This document shows positions 1 to 12,884 of a stretch of DNA of 35,859 nucleotides, in pieces. The stretch comes from Chara braunii (Eukaryota > Streptophyta > Charophyceae > Charales > Characeae). The stretch covers positions 17,372 to 53,230 of the forward strand of contig BFEA01000807.1 in NCBI GenBank assembly GCA_003427395.1, in the 5' to 3' direction. The translations under genes were made by a program, and so were the position numbers. The notes below the pieces were generated by a model that was not told where the DNA came from, made no database searches, and saw only the letters and a list, made by a program, of their open reading frames with translations. The stretch's first letter is position 1. Each line of letters opens with the position of its first letter.

Positions 1-58
<58 letters not shown>
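1..58. repeat. (CA)n microsatellite
   Basis: An uninterrupted CA dinucleotide run begins at the window edge, so its true length is unknown. Confidence 0.98.
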
Positions 59-59
<1 letters not shown>

Positions 60-420
60 GGGTTGTAGAATAGAATGTTCTCTGTTTTTTTATTAGTTTT
101 CTATTAAACCACCAGTACCCCCGCCAGTGTTGAGAAATTACGTTGTCCTGGCCAGTACCCGAAGTTTTCGGAGTTCGGGCATAGAGGCGGTGATGTCCTA
201 AAAATCGTAGTTTTCTTTTGCCCGTGCATGAAAGAAAAATGACAAAAAAAAAAAGGTTTGTGTACTGCAATGATGTCGGGCAGGGTAATCTAGGAGGCCG
301 TGCTCACAGTCTTGAATGCATCTTACAATAAAGACGGTCACATTCTGAACTTGTTGTTTTCTTTTTTTGTTTCTCTTTTGTTTGTTATGTGTCCCCTGCC
401 AACGAGGCAGGGCGGAATCC

Positions 421-840
421 ATGATCTGCTCTAGCTGTGTTTCCTCAGATGGTTGTAACCCTGATGTATCCAGCCGTTTTCAAGGCTGAATCCGTGTTTC
501 CGTTTTCTTTTTTCTTGTTTTCTTTTCCTGGAATCTGACAATCTGAATCCGTGATTTGCTCGAGTTGTGTTCCCTCAGAGGATTGTAACCCTCATCACAC
601 TGGCACTTAGGGGAATGTATCTTGCCATTTTCACGGCCGAATCCGTGTTCCTGTTTTTTTTTTTTTTTTTTCTTTTTTTTCTCGAATCTGACAACCTGGC
701 CACGAAACTGAGATGCCTTCACTAAGGGCACACTCACACTAACACTTTCGAGAATGTATATAGCTGCAATCACGTCCAGAGCTTTGTTTCTTTTTCTTGT
801 TTTGTGAGTTTTCACGGCCGCAACTTTTTTTTTTTTTTTT
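421..840. repeat. Degenerate tandem repeat with poly-T tracts
   Basis: Three diverged units of roughly 130-180 bp share the parts TGTTYCCTCAGA, TTGTAACCCT, GAATGTAT and TTTTCACGGCCG, and each ends in a long T tract (near 645-680 and 824-847). The spacing is irregular. Reading frames here are lysine-rich translations of the T tracts and are not genes. Confidence 0.6.
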
Positions 841-2150
841 TTTTTTTCCGGTGAGAGTACCATAAAGAAATGGAGTGGGACCGAGGCTCGGCAAAACTCG
901 GAGCGCAGTGAAAATCAAGGTCGGCAAAAACAGGCTCGGAGGTACTGGTGGTTTAAAAAAATATATATTAAAATTAGAAAAAACATATATGGGCGTATAG
1001 GATTTTTCAAACACCACTCGCCCCTTTTTTTTTTTTTTCATCCATGCAAAAAAGTAAGGAAAAAAAAAAAAAAAAATGACCCCAATTTATTTTATTTTGT
1101 TCGACACCATAGGGTGTCATTGGGTGCAGTTCCTAATGACATCCGGATAGAAATGTCTGGTGGTTATATATATATGGGACCTGTAGTTCATTGTCTGGGC
1201 CTGGCGTCCTAAGTTCCCCTTTGACAAGGTTCGTCCGATTCCGCTTCCACCAGGGTTGGGCAATCTATCAGCCCTGGTGCCTATCATTGTTGTTCGGTCC
1301 AAGTTGCCTGCCCGTTGGTAGGACAATGGTCCTGAGTGCTGGTCACACTGAGGTAGAATAGTGGGATAGGGGGTGCGCTAGGAGTACTAAGGTGAGGATG
1401 GGTTGGGAGGTGGTCTCATATTCCAGGACACCCACGACCCACAGTTTCAGGTGATTATTGTGCACACACTAACTGAGCTCCACAACACCCTGGAGCATGG
1501 TCCCACTAGCAAGGAGATAGGATAGAAAAGAGTTTGTGTGGGAGTTGAGTGACCCAAATCCTGACATAGAGTACGTGTGATCCCACGGTCAGTATTTTAC
1601 ATGTATTAGCCGAAAAAGTAAGGAGATTTTGGTTTCCCTCCTCCTCTCCTTAACACTAGGCTTGGTGTAAAGGAAGCTTCCCGCCAAAATCTTTTCAATC
1701 CGTTGGGGGTATGGCCAACCCCAAAAGAGAGTAGGTTCGGCCAAAGGCCCACTGGATAGAAGATTTTCAGTACTTTGCTTGTTGTTGTGCAATTATCTCA
1801 TTGGACGGAGCCCTCCTTCAATCACGGAGTGTATGAAGGGCGTCAGGATCACTGCTGACACAAGTTGATTATATTCCAGAACATATGACAGTTACTTTGT
1901 TCACTATTGTTGTAACCACAAGCATCAGATCATTTGTGATCTAATGGCTAGGAAACACTCTGTCGTAATTTCAGGTGGGATGTCTCTGTTTATTTTTTTA
2001 TTTTTTTGCCATCCTCCTGTTTTCTCAGCCCAAAAATGTGTAATGAACCTGTCAGCCCGCTGCCACTTAGTGTCACACTAGATCGACAACATTCCTATCT
2101 GACTACTAATGGGACCATTCTCCTGGACTTTATGGTTAGAAGGGAAAAAA
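841..2150. other. Intergenic region, no gene seen
   Basis: AT-rich DNA with homopolymer runs at 1024-1039 and 1061-1076 and a short TA run near 1166-1175. Frames on both strands are short and show no recognisable domain. Confidence 0.6.
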
Positions 2151-2154
2151 AAAA

Positions 2155-2420
2155 AAAAAAAAAATCGATTGGATTCAACGGGGATTCAACGGGGATTCAA
2201 CGGGATTCAACGGGGATTCAACGGGATTCAACGGGATTCAACAGGATTCAATGGGATGAAAAAAAAAAATTGCTCCACGCTCGTCCAGCGATGTGTCCGA
2301 GGCACAATGCGCCCTCCCCTGGCCCGTTGAACAGTATTCAACAAGGAGGGTCCGTTGTACTATTCCACGGGGATTCAACGGGGCCCGAGGGCTATTCAAC
2401 GGTTACAACGGCGTTGAAGC
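2155..2420. repeat. GGGATTCAAC minisatellite
   Basis: About nine near-perfect 10-11 bp units of GGGATTCAAC lie at 2166-2262, between two A tracts. Scattered single units (TATTCAAC, GGGATTCAACGGGG) continue to 2405. Frames across the array read as a short peptide repeat (GIQRDST) and are not coding evidence. Confidence 0.85.
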
Positions 2421-2439
2421 TTTTCCTTTGTACGTTGAA

Positions 2440-2760
2440 TAGACACATAGATCTATCTATCGACATAACCAATCCCTCGATTGATCGATTGGATCGATCG
2501 ATGATTGGATCGATTGGATTCCACTGATCACTGGATTAACCGGATTTGATCGATGGATTGATTATATCGATTCGATGGATCGATTGGATTGGATCAATCG
2601 ATGGATCGATTGGTGGATCGATTGGATCGATTCAATCAATTGATGGATCGATTGGATTCGATCAATGAATCGATTGGATCGATCGATTGATCAATCGACA
2701 GATTACGATTAATCGATTGATCGATTGATCTATCAATCTATCTCTCTATCTCTCTATCTC

Positions 2761-2837
<77 letters not shown>

Positions 2838-2959
2838 TTATCCATTCATCCATCTGTCCATCTATTTATCTATCTATCAATCTATCTATCTATCTACATA
2901 ACCTCTCTCTCTCTATCTATCTATCTATCTGTCTACATAACCAATCAATCTTCGATCAC

Positions 2960-2960
<1 letters not shown>
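2440..2960. repeat. GATCGATTGGATT repeats grading into a (CTAT)n array
   Basis: Overlapping GATCGATT and GGATCGAT words fill 2475-2735. They pass into CTAT/CTCT tetranucleotides at about 2730-2935, with a long pure run near 2760-2835. Confidence 0.9.
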
Positions 2961-4820
<1,860 letters not shown>

Positions 4821-4924
4821 CTCCGAATCAGGGTTGGGTTTGAAAAGCATATGGACCACGGACCTTTTGATTGAAAAAGGTTGTGGAGAGTCGTAATCGA
4901 GGGTGGGGAATACACATTTCGTTA

Positions 4925-5905
4925 AAAGTGAACCTTTTGATTGTAACAGGGGATTCGTGAAAACCTCACAATCGAAGAAAACCTAACATTTCTTATAGAA
5001 TGAAAAAGTAAAAGTCAAACTGTTATTTTTTACACAAAAGAGAGCATTTTTAATCGTTTTGCGCTAAAGGAGGCAAAAAATCAGGTGAAAAGTCTAGCGT
5101 TCCTCAAAATGTGCAAGAAAACTCTTCCTTGCAAAATACTTTTATATGACTATAAGTCATTCTTAGTAGATTGGCAAAAAAATAGAGTTTAAACAGGGTA
5201 ATTTTTAAGGATGAAAAGGCAAACTTGAAAGATGTAAAAAAAAAATGTTTTGGTGAATACTCATTTATAGGACTATAAGTCAGTTTCCACAGTTAGGTAA
5301 AAGCCAAGCTCTGCACAAAATAATTTATAGGACTATAAATCACTTCTGAACAATAAAAACCTTATCAAAAAATATATGTCATTTAAAATAAGAATACAAA
5401 CAACTTTTGCCTCGGAGACACCTTGAAAGTCTTAGCCAAACACGAGTTTAAAATAAAAATATAGGGAAAAAAATTAAAACAAACAATAAAAAATAATATA
5501 TTCGCCCATGTATGGGAAACCATGTTCAAGCGAACGTATTCACGAATAGGAGAATATGTTTGCGCGTTCGAAAAACCCCCGAATAAATTCATCGTGCTAC
5601 ACATCTTATAGGACTATAAACACTTTTTTTTTTTAATAACAAAAAATCAGGATATTTCAGTTCTTGAACCTACGGTGTTTCACCAGGTCGTGATTTTCTA
5701 TGAAAAAACCTGTTTTTTTCCTCGCCCCCTCCTGTAGTTCTGAAAAATTAATTTTCTATTTTTTTTTTTGCGGATGTTTCACTTCACGTAGAATTTTGTT
5801 CGTGGAGGAGATCTGAAAAACGTACTATCATAATCTTGAATAGATTTTGTGCAAACCTAACAATTTGTTTTATTAGGTTTTCACGAATCCTATGTTTTTT
5901 TCACT
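4925..5905. mobile_element. Candidate AT-rich MITE-like element
   Basis: The word GGATTCGTGAAAACCT at 4943-4958 reappears inverted as AGGTTTTCACGAATCC near 5875-5890. The flanking AAGTGAA and AACCTAACA words are also inverted (4927-4934 against 5900-5907; 4980-4988 against 5855-5863). The roughly 950-bp interior is AT-rich, has no plausible gene, and holds four copies of a TTATAGGACTATAA word. I see no clear target-site duplication. Confidence 0.45.
5142..5623. repeat. Four copies of near-palindromic TTATAGGACTATAA
   Basis: Copies lie at 5142 (ATGA in place of AGGA), 5265, 5325 and 5606. Each is followed by A/G-TCA or ACAC. The word is a near-perfect inverted repeat of TTATAG. Spacing is 123, 60 and 281 bp, so this is a dispersed motif and not a simple tandem array. 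Confidence 0.75.
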
Positions 5906-6266
5906 TTGTGTAACAAAGTCGAAATTCATGTTGGAGCCATATAAGTAAGAGAAATTCATGTTGGCAATACGAACTGAGGAGCGACATAAATAAGAATAAA
6001 TTGAGACAATCACTCGTAAGCGTTGCTAAGTGGGCAGTGATATGGGTCAACTGCCATCGCATGGAGTACTCGACCCATCACACATGCACACACCCCACCC
6101 AACCCCAACTACCCCAGCACACCAACGGTGTTCGAATTTCTCCCTTGTAGGCTATCTTCGAGGTAGCCCTTTGAGTGGTTGCCGCTCAGCAACTCAGAAT
6201 AAACTCCAGGTTTGTTCGAGTGTTGCGCTTGATTATGGGCACTACATTGTACGCCATCATTACGAC
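5906..6266. other. Intergenic region, no gene seen
   Basis: A 14-bp word GAAATTCATGTTGG is nearly repeated at about 5921 and 5951. Otherwise I see only short frames without recognisable domains. Confidence 0.5.
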
Positions 6267-6459
6267 TGCTTGCTTGCACATGCATTGGTAGTCGATGGAT
6301 GGTCAAGTTATAAAATTGTATAACATATAAACAAAGATTTAATTCGGAATATAGAAGATTCTATTCAAGGTTTCAACATAATATTGTAGATTAAATTTAG
6401 TGAATAAAAAATAAGACTTTGTAATAGATTGCTTGCTTGCACATGCATTGGTAGTCGAT
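6267..6459. repeat. Perfect 30-bp direct repeat flanking a 133-bp AT-rich insert
   Basis: A 30-bp word starting TGCTTGCTTGCACATGC occurs identically at 6267-6296 and 6430-6459. The 133 bp between the copies is AT-rich and differs from both flanks. It includes the palindrome GTTATAAAATTGTATAAC. Confidence 0.85.
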
Positions 6460-6641
6460 ATGAGATAGCCATGTGCCCACGGTGTTTTATACAAAGTCTC
6501 GCGAGTGTCGGCTATCCAATTTCGGCCACGCAAAGTTATGGGATGCCTACTGAAGGAAGTAGGAGTGTTGTCGCGTTGTTATTATGTTGTTTTCTGTCGT
6601 TTCGTGTGTGTGTGTACACGTTTTATTTTTCATATTATGTT

Positions 6642-6765
6642 TGTAGTGAGCGGGATACGTCCTAGTCGACCGACGTCGAATTTCATGCGCCGGTTCACGT
6701 CCGTAGTGATATTGATACGTCCTAGTCGACCGACGTCGAATCGTAGTGGCCTCAGACATCAGCCC
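6642..6765. repeat. 60-bp tandem duplication with a 28-bp identical core
   Basis: The core beginning GATACGTCCTAGTCGACC is identical at 6654-6681 and 6714-6741. Surrounding words (GTAGTGA, TGCGCCRGTTCACGT) show a 60-bp unit, with a partial third copy near 6772-6790. Confidence 0.8.
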
Positions 6766-7410
6766 CCCACCAGTGCGCCAGTTCACGTGCGGGCCCGGCA
6801 GATGTGTGGGACCGCGCGTACCCCATATGGTACAGCGAACGAGAAACGTCATCGGCTGGTCCACCTCTGCGATTTCAATTGACCAGCTTTCGTACTGTGG
6901 ACTGGTAGCTCGGTGGGGATACGCCTACCGAAGGGAGGTGACAACTCCTGTAAGGTGGACGTAAGTCGCGCCTCGCGTAGTGCATATCATGTCGTAGGGG
7001 CTCGCGAGATGTATGGCTGGCGCACACAGCCAGAGCGGTTGGCGGAAGGTCAATATGTATTCGTGACGAGGATGAAGACCAATGCGCTCGACAGCGTCAC
7101 GAACCCCAAAAATTGGACGCTCTAAGCGGGTCATTAATTTTTACGAGCAAAGGTACATGACGGAATCTTAGACTACGAATAAATTCTCAGTTAGTCGTTG
7201 ACAAATCCCTTGTATAAGACTCTGAGGACCTTGCCCGCACTGAGCCTGACAAATGTGATGCATCGCGCAGTTCTGACTCGCGGAGATGTGAGTCTCGGCA
7301 ATTGTGGTGCATCTTTATCCGTCAACACGGCAATTGAGCATGAAATGAAATCAATGCGCAGGGGTAAAGGCGGGCGATACAAGATTGGGTTACTACGTAC
7401 CCGCTGCGCT

Positions 7411-7412
<2 letters not shown>
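6766..7412. other. Left flank of the giant element, no gene recognised
   Basis: Moderately GC-rich DNA with short overlapping frames on both strands. None shows a domain I recognise, and none resembles the DNA outside the right inverted repeat. Confidence 0.5.

Positions 7413-7489
<77 letters not shown>
7413..7489. repeat. (GA)n microsatellite at the left outer edge
   Basis: An uninterrupted GA run of about 38 units. Its mirror, a shorter CT run, sits at the outer edge of the right arm (32559-32588). Similarity between the arms stops at these runs. Confidence 0.95.
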
Positions 7490-7493
<4 letters not shown>

Positions 7494-8930
7494 AGTTAAA
7501 CAGCGAGTCAATTCGCAGTTGTCGGTGTTCGACAGAGCACCTTAAGGAAGTGGTCAAACACTCATTGGCAGTCTTCCCGGATTGCCATTTGCACTCGGAC
7601 GGGAACGTTAATGCGAGGTTGATGTCAGGTCGTGATCTGTTTGGTGACTGACCACCTTTAAGAAGTGTCAGACCATCTTCAAGAAGTGTCAAGCAGTCGT
7701 TGGGGATGGCTGTGTATTTGTTTCCCGCACGTCATCAGTTGTAGGCGCGGATTGTCATTAGCACTCCCAGGGAATTTGCATGTCCGCAGCGTGTGAGGTC
7801 CTTCTGTGCCATTACTACATGTATGCAACGCCGAGTACCCATCGGCACGTATACAAGCAATGCAAGTCATCACGAACCTTCTGCATCGGTAGAAATGACC
7901 ACCTTCACGAAGTGCCAAACAGTCGGTGGTTTGAGGACTTTAGTGCTAAAAGCATTCTTAGGGGACCTTGCGGTCGTGTTCAGAACTTATTGGCGTAGCA
8001 CTAGATGCTCACCAAACAGTTTTGGATGTCGATTGTATGGACACATCATATGATGCTTACAAGCAAGGAGTGGCTGATTGCAGGACCTTCTACCCGGAGT
8101 GGATCTTTGAGAGTAGATTTGACGCAATCCACCGTTAGATCCATTCCGGCGAGGGGGACCTGCCATCCTGCCGTTGTTTACTGTACTCATCACGTGGGAA
8201 TCGACGACGTGAGGAACTGACAATGAACACTCTTAGGGGACTTTGCGACCGTGTTTGGAACTTATTGGCGTAGCACTAGATGCTCACCAATCAGTTCTGG
8301 ATGTCGGTTATATCGACACATCACATGATGCTTTACAAGCAAACTGTGGTTGGATCCCGGCCCCCATCCCTGGTGTGGATCTATGACAGCAGATTTGACG
8401 CAATCCATCGTTAGATCCACATCGGAGAAGCGGACCGGTCATTGTGCCGCTGTTCATTGTAGTCATCATGTGGGAGTCAACATCGCAATAACCCGACGAT
8501 GTTCCAATTGGGACGTGTTCTTGTTTCGTGATGTGCAGGTGCTTACCGGCGGTGCGTTCGATCCCCTCCTTGACGTCAAGCAAAGTGCGAGGGGATTGCT
8601 CAGGGTTTACACCAAAAGTGCAATTGAACTCGCACTTTGATGGAGAAGCAGGCGCGCACTCCAACAGCGCGATGATTTAATATGGACATTGACTTGTCAT
8701 TTGTATATTCCCGGATGAAACTGTCATCAAATCCTTGTGTGGCGAAGACACATATCCATCCCAACAAGTATATCTTGTTTTCAGAAATCATTCAATGCAA
8801 AAAATCCAGTCAATGGCAAATTGCAAAGTATACAGAGGCGTTTTCAAAAGTAATTGAATGCAAAAAATCATTCAATCCCACATTGCAAAGCACACGGAGG
8901 CTTTCCCAAAATCACAAAGTACATTGAGCC
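7488..8930. repeat. Left terminal inverted repeat
   Basis: It matches the reverse complement of 31189-32562, starting at GACTGTAGTTAAACA near the GA run and ending at ACAAAGTACATTGAGCC. The left arm has about 270 bp (roughly 7556-7815) that the right arm lacks. It lacks a roughly 150-bp segment present in the right arm. It holds one clear 22-nt palindrome (8616-8637) and a related word at 7502-7525. Confidence 0.88.
7950..8500. repeat. Roughly 270-bp tandem duplication inside the left arm
   Basis: The stretch TTAGGGGACYTTGCGRYCGTG, then AACTTATTGGCGTAGCACTA, then TTGACGCAATCCAYCGTTAG occurs twice. The unit starts are at about 7955 and 8229. The same doublet is present inverted in the right arm at about 31800-32345, so the duplication predates the divergence of the two arms. 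Confidence 0.8.
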
Positions 8931-10123
8931 AATTTCACATCCGGCAAGACATGACTCAAATGACAATCTTTTTCACGATTTATCCATTTTGTGGATAAGA
9001 CAGAAGGTCTGTAAAAAAAATATCCTTTTTTGCGAACTTGTGTAAAAAATATCTTTTTTTGCGAACAAGCTAGCATTGACGGCACAAAAAGTAATCATTT
9101 TGGCAAATTTGTGGACATGAACGGTTTAATCACAAATACACGGCATCCCAAGTGCGAATATGTTCGCATTTATCATACGGAAACAACAGCCATCATTCCG
9201 TGGAGAGCACGAGATGTATTCTGGGGATAACAAAATCGATAATCATTTAGTGCACCACTGAATCCGTAAAACAACTTCAAGCACACATACATTATGGCGA
9301 TAACTGGTTTTCGAATGGAGAACAAGTTCGCAATTGTCATATGGAACCAACAGACAGCATTCAATGGAGACAAGCAGAGGGGGTGAACAGGGGCGAGCCA
9401 AAACATATGAAAGCTGAGCGGTCGGGGTGGGGTGGGGGAGGGGGGCTTTCACATTACAAAGTCTCGCGAAAGATAGAGACAAGCACGAAATAATTTGGCG
9501 ACCAAGAAGAAACCGTGGATATCTTTCACCAATATCTTGCTAAATGAACCAGAGTATCGAGCCCCACGAGCACGAGTGTAAACAATGTCCACAAGAGGAC
9601 GAAGACGTCCCATGAGTAACACAGGAGCACAACATGGAAACGAACAAGCGCAGCACGGTGCTGCCGCGGTCGTAGAGGACATACGGAGAACAATTCGTAA
9701 ACTAACAAAGGGAGCATAAAGCTGGGATATTCACATCCGATAGGAAAGCATCTACTTAAAAGATACTGCACCACGTGGCTAGGATATTTACATCGGAATC
9801 TAAGCTTGTACTTCACGTAAGCGTCCGCTGCAACCCTCTAGCTGATGTTGCGTGGCAGCACGGCGCTGTCGAAAGTCCTACGAGTAAATATGACAGGTTC
9901 CTCGAAATGAAGAACCCTTAAAAAATTGCTACAGCACGAGGCCGGGATATTCATATTGACACCTAAGCGTTTACTTGATCAAAACATCCACTGACATCCG
10001 GTACCTCATCAAAACAATAGCACAGCTCGAACCGGCCGACTGCTAGACCAAGTGGGAATAGATTCGCACTTCTGCTTATGGCCTTTCGAATAAAAAACTA
10101 CACGAATTTTAAAAACAGGGTTA
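8931..10123. other. Spacer between left arm and protease gene
   Basis: No gene is recognised. A 22-nt palindrome lies at 9150-9171. Degenerate repeats share the words GGRTATTYAYAT, then CCTAAGC, then TTTACTTGATC or similar. They start near 9726, 9782 and 9944. AT-rich words TTTTTGCGAAC occur twice near 9028 and 9056. The purine-rich run GGGGTGGGGTGGGGGAGGGG is at 9425-9446. Confidence 0.5.
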
Positions 10124-11286
10124 TCATTCATATCCTTGGAGTATGTCCACCGCAATCATCAGCCTGATGTTTGGAATGTCTTTTTGGGCTATCGAAAATG
10201 GTGGTGGATAGCCGCGTGCAAAAAATGAAGCGAAGGTGAGCATGAAAACACCGCAGCTCGACCCGTCCGATTGTTGAGGGACACCATGAACAACCACTTT
10301 GGGCTCCTGGAGATCCAGTTTCGTTGTTTGACCATAGTGACAAACTGCTTCGTCACGGAGGTATTGCGTGAAGTTCGCAATCACATCAGAAGAAAAATCG
10401 CCATCGTCTTGTAGGAGGGAGTCGTAGTACTTCAACCGTTGTTCTCGGACACACAATAGGGTCCAATGCACTCGATTTTTATGGACAGGAATCAAAACCA
10501 TCTCGTATGAGAAAATATCCACATCTTTTGTCCATCTCGCAACCCTATCATGTCGATAGCCGCCACCGACGAGCTTGGTATAGAAAAATAGACTGAAAAT
10601 GTAAAGAGAGGGATACCCAGGCAACGCAGCGTTGGTAAGCAAGGCCAAGTCTGACTCCACCACCTCGTCGGAAAGCCATTCCCCCTGAACAAGAGTTTGA
10701 AGACTTTTTCTGCTCAACGGAACTGAACTGGGCCCTTTGCGAACCGATGAAACCACCTTGTGGCCGTTGCTGAAATCTCCACAGACGTCCTGCAACATTC
10801 TCAAGTCCGTAGCGCTAAGCTCTGCAGTACGCAAGGGAACGCGGAAACATGATGTAGCCCCAACTGCACAAACACCCACGAACAAGTGTGAGGAGTAACC
10901 AAAATCACGGGGGCGAAATGGCTAAGAACTGTCTGCCCTTTTCCCAGAGAAGTTTTATCCCCAACTGTTGAATGTGTCCTTCGCGATGTACTTAGAACAC
11001 GGGTCTTTCAAGACACCCCGTTTGGCATCGTCATCAGACCCATCAGACAAAGCAGTAACGCTTTCAATAGACGCAGCCAAATGTTTCCGCAAACCTTCCT
11101 CCTTATCTATTCCACAAGCCTTCAGAACCCTGGCAACTCTCTGGGAAAGGCGAGGCATCTGGACCCTTTTAAACAAACCTACACTCGACGACTTCTTCGG
11201 TAAAGTGGTCAATGACCTCCCTAAAAGACATTTCTTGCGGGCGACTTTAAAAGGCTTCATGGGCAGGGACATTGACAACCTCACAC
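10124..11286 (-). CDS. Ulp1-like (peptidase C48) cysteine protease, catalytic part, two exons
   Basis: Ulp1 proteases cleave SUMO or other ubiquitin-like tags, and plant transposons (MULE, CACTA and KDZ types) often carry them. The C-terminal 253-residue frame has the expected order. SLQTLVQGEWLSDEVV lies near residues 61-76, the catalytic His in NRVHWTLL at 140, Asp in YYDSL at 155, the oxyanion Gln in GVPQQSD at 205, and Cys in SSCGVF at 211. Two exons are inferred: 10966-11286 and 10124-10863. The proposed 102-bp intron starts GT at 10965 and ends TTTGTGCAG at 10864, and it keeps the frame. The upstream exon begins after TGTTTTACAG at 11287. Its sequence is basic, then acidic, and not recognisable by itself. 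No stop interrupts this catalytic part, so it may still be functional. The assignment to Ulp1 is firm. The substrate and role in transposition are unknown. Confidence 0.85.
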
Positions 11287-11429
11287 CTGTAAAACATGGA
11301 AAACAACCCACAGCCCACAAGCTTTTTTTTAACAAGTGGTAATAGGTACATGAGCCCATCACATCAATTTGGACGAACACAGAGTTGGCTAGTGACAGAT
11401 ATGCGAGTGTTCCTATTCACAAATCTTAC
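11287..11429 (-). other. Inferred intron of the Ulp1 gene (143 bp)
   Basis: The minus strand reads CACG then GTAAGATTTG at the 5' site, and TGTTTTACAG then GTGTGAGG at the 3' site. Joining the exons gives a continuous frame (last base G plus GT makes a Gly codon). Both sites fit the plant consensus. Confidence 0.65.
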
Positions 11430-12872
11430 CGTGGTCGGGCGCGCTTTGAGGGAATTTGCCCTCTTGTCGAGCCACTGCGCCAACGTCCATGGAGGATTCG
11501 GCGTTCTGCACTTCGGCCACGGCTGTGTCGCTAACCAGCTCGGTGGCAGCTTAGTCGCTAGGCAAGTCGATGGCTTCATGAAGTACCATTTCCCGACCGG
11601 TACTGAGGACAGACACTCGGTCACCCTGTTCTTCACCGCAACGGGTGAACGGAGAATCATGATCTTTCCGCTCTGGATCCATCTTGACACTGACGGTCAC
11701 CTCACCGCCTTCCATGGAGGATTCGACGTTGTGCACCTCGGTCATGCCTGAGTTGCTAACCAGCTCGGTGGCAGCCGAGTCGTTACCCAACTCGATGGCT
11801 TCATGAACTACCATTTCCCGACCGGTACTGAGGACGGACGCTCGATCACCCTGTTCTTCAACGCAACGGGTGGGCGAAGAATCACCATCTTTCCGCTGTA
11901 GATCCATCTGGATGCCGACCGTCACCTCACCGCCTTCCACCATGGGTTCTCTGCCTTTCTCATCGCCACAAACCCGAGCTTCCACCACAGGTTCTTCTTC
12001 GCCTTCATCATCGCCAAGAACAGGAGCTTGCACGAACGTCCACAAACCTCCTTTAACGACACCCTCTCGCGTCGTGGCCACAGCCGAACGACTGTGCGGA
12101 ACCTCTTCGGACGTCCCGATCACCAGCACTCCTGCTGCAGAGCACACATTTCCCTTGGAGCAGCTGTACTCTCGCTGTCAGTGTCCACGGGCGCACCCTC
12201 CGAAGCATGATGTTCATACTCGCTACCCCCGGTCCCCAACACTTTGCGAGACTTCCAGTGTTGAGTCTCCTCTTCCCGCTGTACAGCATGCGGCGCTCCC
12301 GGAGAGCGCTCCTCTTCCCCAGGAGCCGCTGCACTATTGCTGTCAACGTCGACTGGCATGCCCTCCGAAGCATGACGTTCATACTCGCCACCCCCGGTCT
12401 CCAACACTCCTACAGTGGGCCCCTCCAGCACGTCGCCAAACCGCCAGTCTCGAGTCTCAACATATGAGAACGGAGGTGAGCAGGGGAACCTTGTGCCCAA
12501 CTGAAGATGTCGGGGGTAGGACATCACATTTTCTTGGCCCTGCGGAACTATAGCGTGAAGAGCACTTCTGGCGGAAGGCCTGCAGGGCAATGTCAGCAAC
12601 TCCGAATCTATTCGGAGTTTGTGGCGCTCGCCCGAGCTGATAGAAGTGACGGTCGCACCTTCGCTCCTTCGCAATGCAGGCATCCCCCCCTCCAGGCAAA
12701 ACGAAGACGCAGTTTCAATCAAGGAATGGTTTCGCCGCTCACGAGATGTTGCCGGATGCTGCAGACGTTCGCCCTCTTCCAGGAGCAAGGTGTTGTGCAC
12801 AGGAGACCTCTGTTGCGCACGGTGGGATGGACTCTCCTGGCCATCGGGAAACAACAACAGAAAAATTCCCAC
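11430..12872 (-). pseudogene. Repeat-rich acidic N-terminal region of the Ulp1 gene, broken
   Basis: This stretch sits directly upstream of the protease exons and is read in two frames that must be joined near 12140, implying a frameshift or missed splice. The upstream part (12120-12872) holds a 55-codon tandem duplication built on GGGEYERHASEG (period 165 bp, starting near 12205 and 12370). The downstream part (11430-12147) holds a 75-codon in-frame duplication built on EEQGDRVSVLSTGREMV, with units at 11491-11715 and 11716-11940. An in-frame TAA at 11551-11553 interrupts the last unit. The frame resumes after it and runs to a good donor site at 11429. No domain is recognised. Long, acidic, disordered N-termini are common in Ulp1 proteins. 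The true first exon is not identified. Confidence 0.55.
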
Positions 12873-12884
12873 GAGAAATTAAAG

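Noticed and set aside
739-1041. Lysine-rich frames near the window start
   Set aside because: They arise from poly-T tracts read on the minus strand.
6913-7134. Overlapping 69-72 codon frames in the left flank
   Set aside because: Both strands are open over the same interval and neither shows a recognisable motif, so coding cannot be supported.
7191-7692. Frames with long Ser-Leu or Arg-Glu runs
   Set aside because: They come from the (GA)n microsatellite at 7413-7489.
7780-8664. Several 60-118 codon frames that recur at 31495-32497
   Set aside because: They recur only because the TIRs are duplicated; the frames overlap on both strands and carry no domain.
9449-9816. Minus-strand hydrophobic frames of 77-96 codons
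   Set aside because: Overlapping frames in a degenerate repeat area, with no start context or family match.
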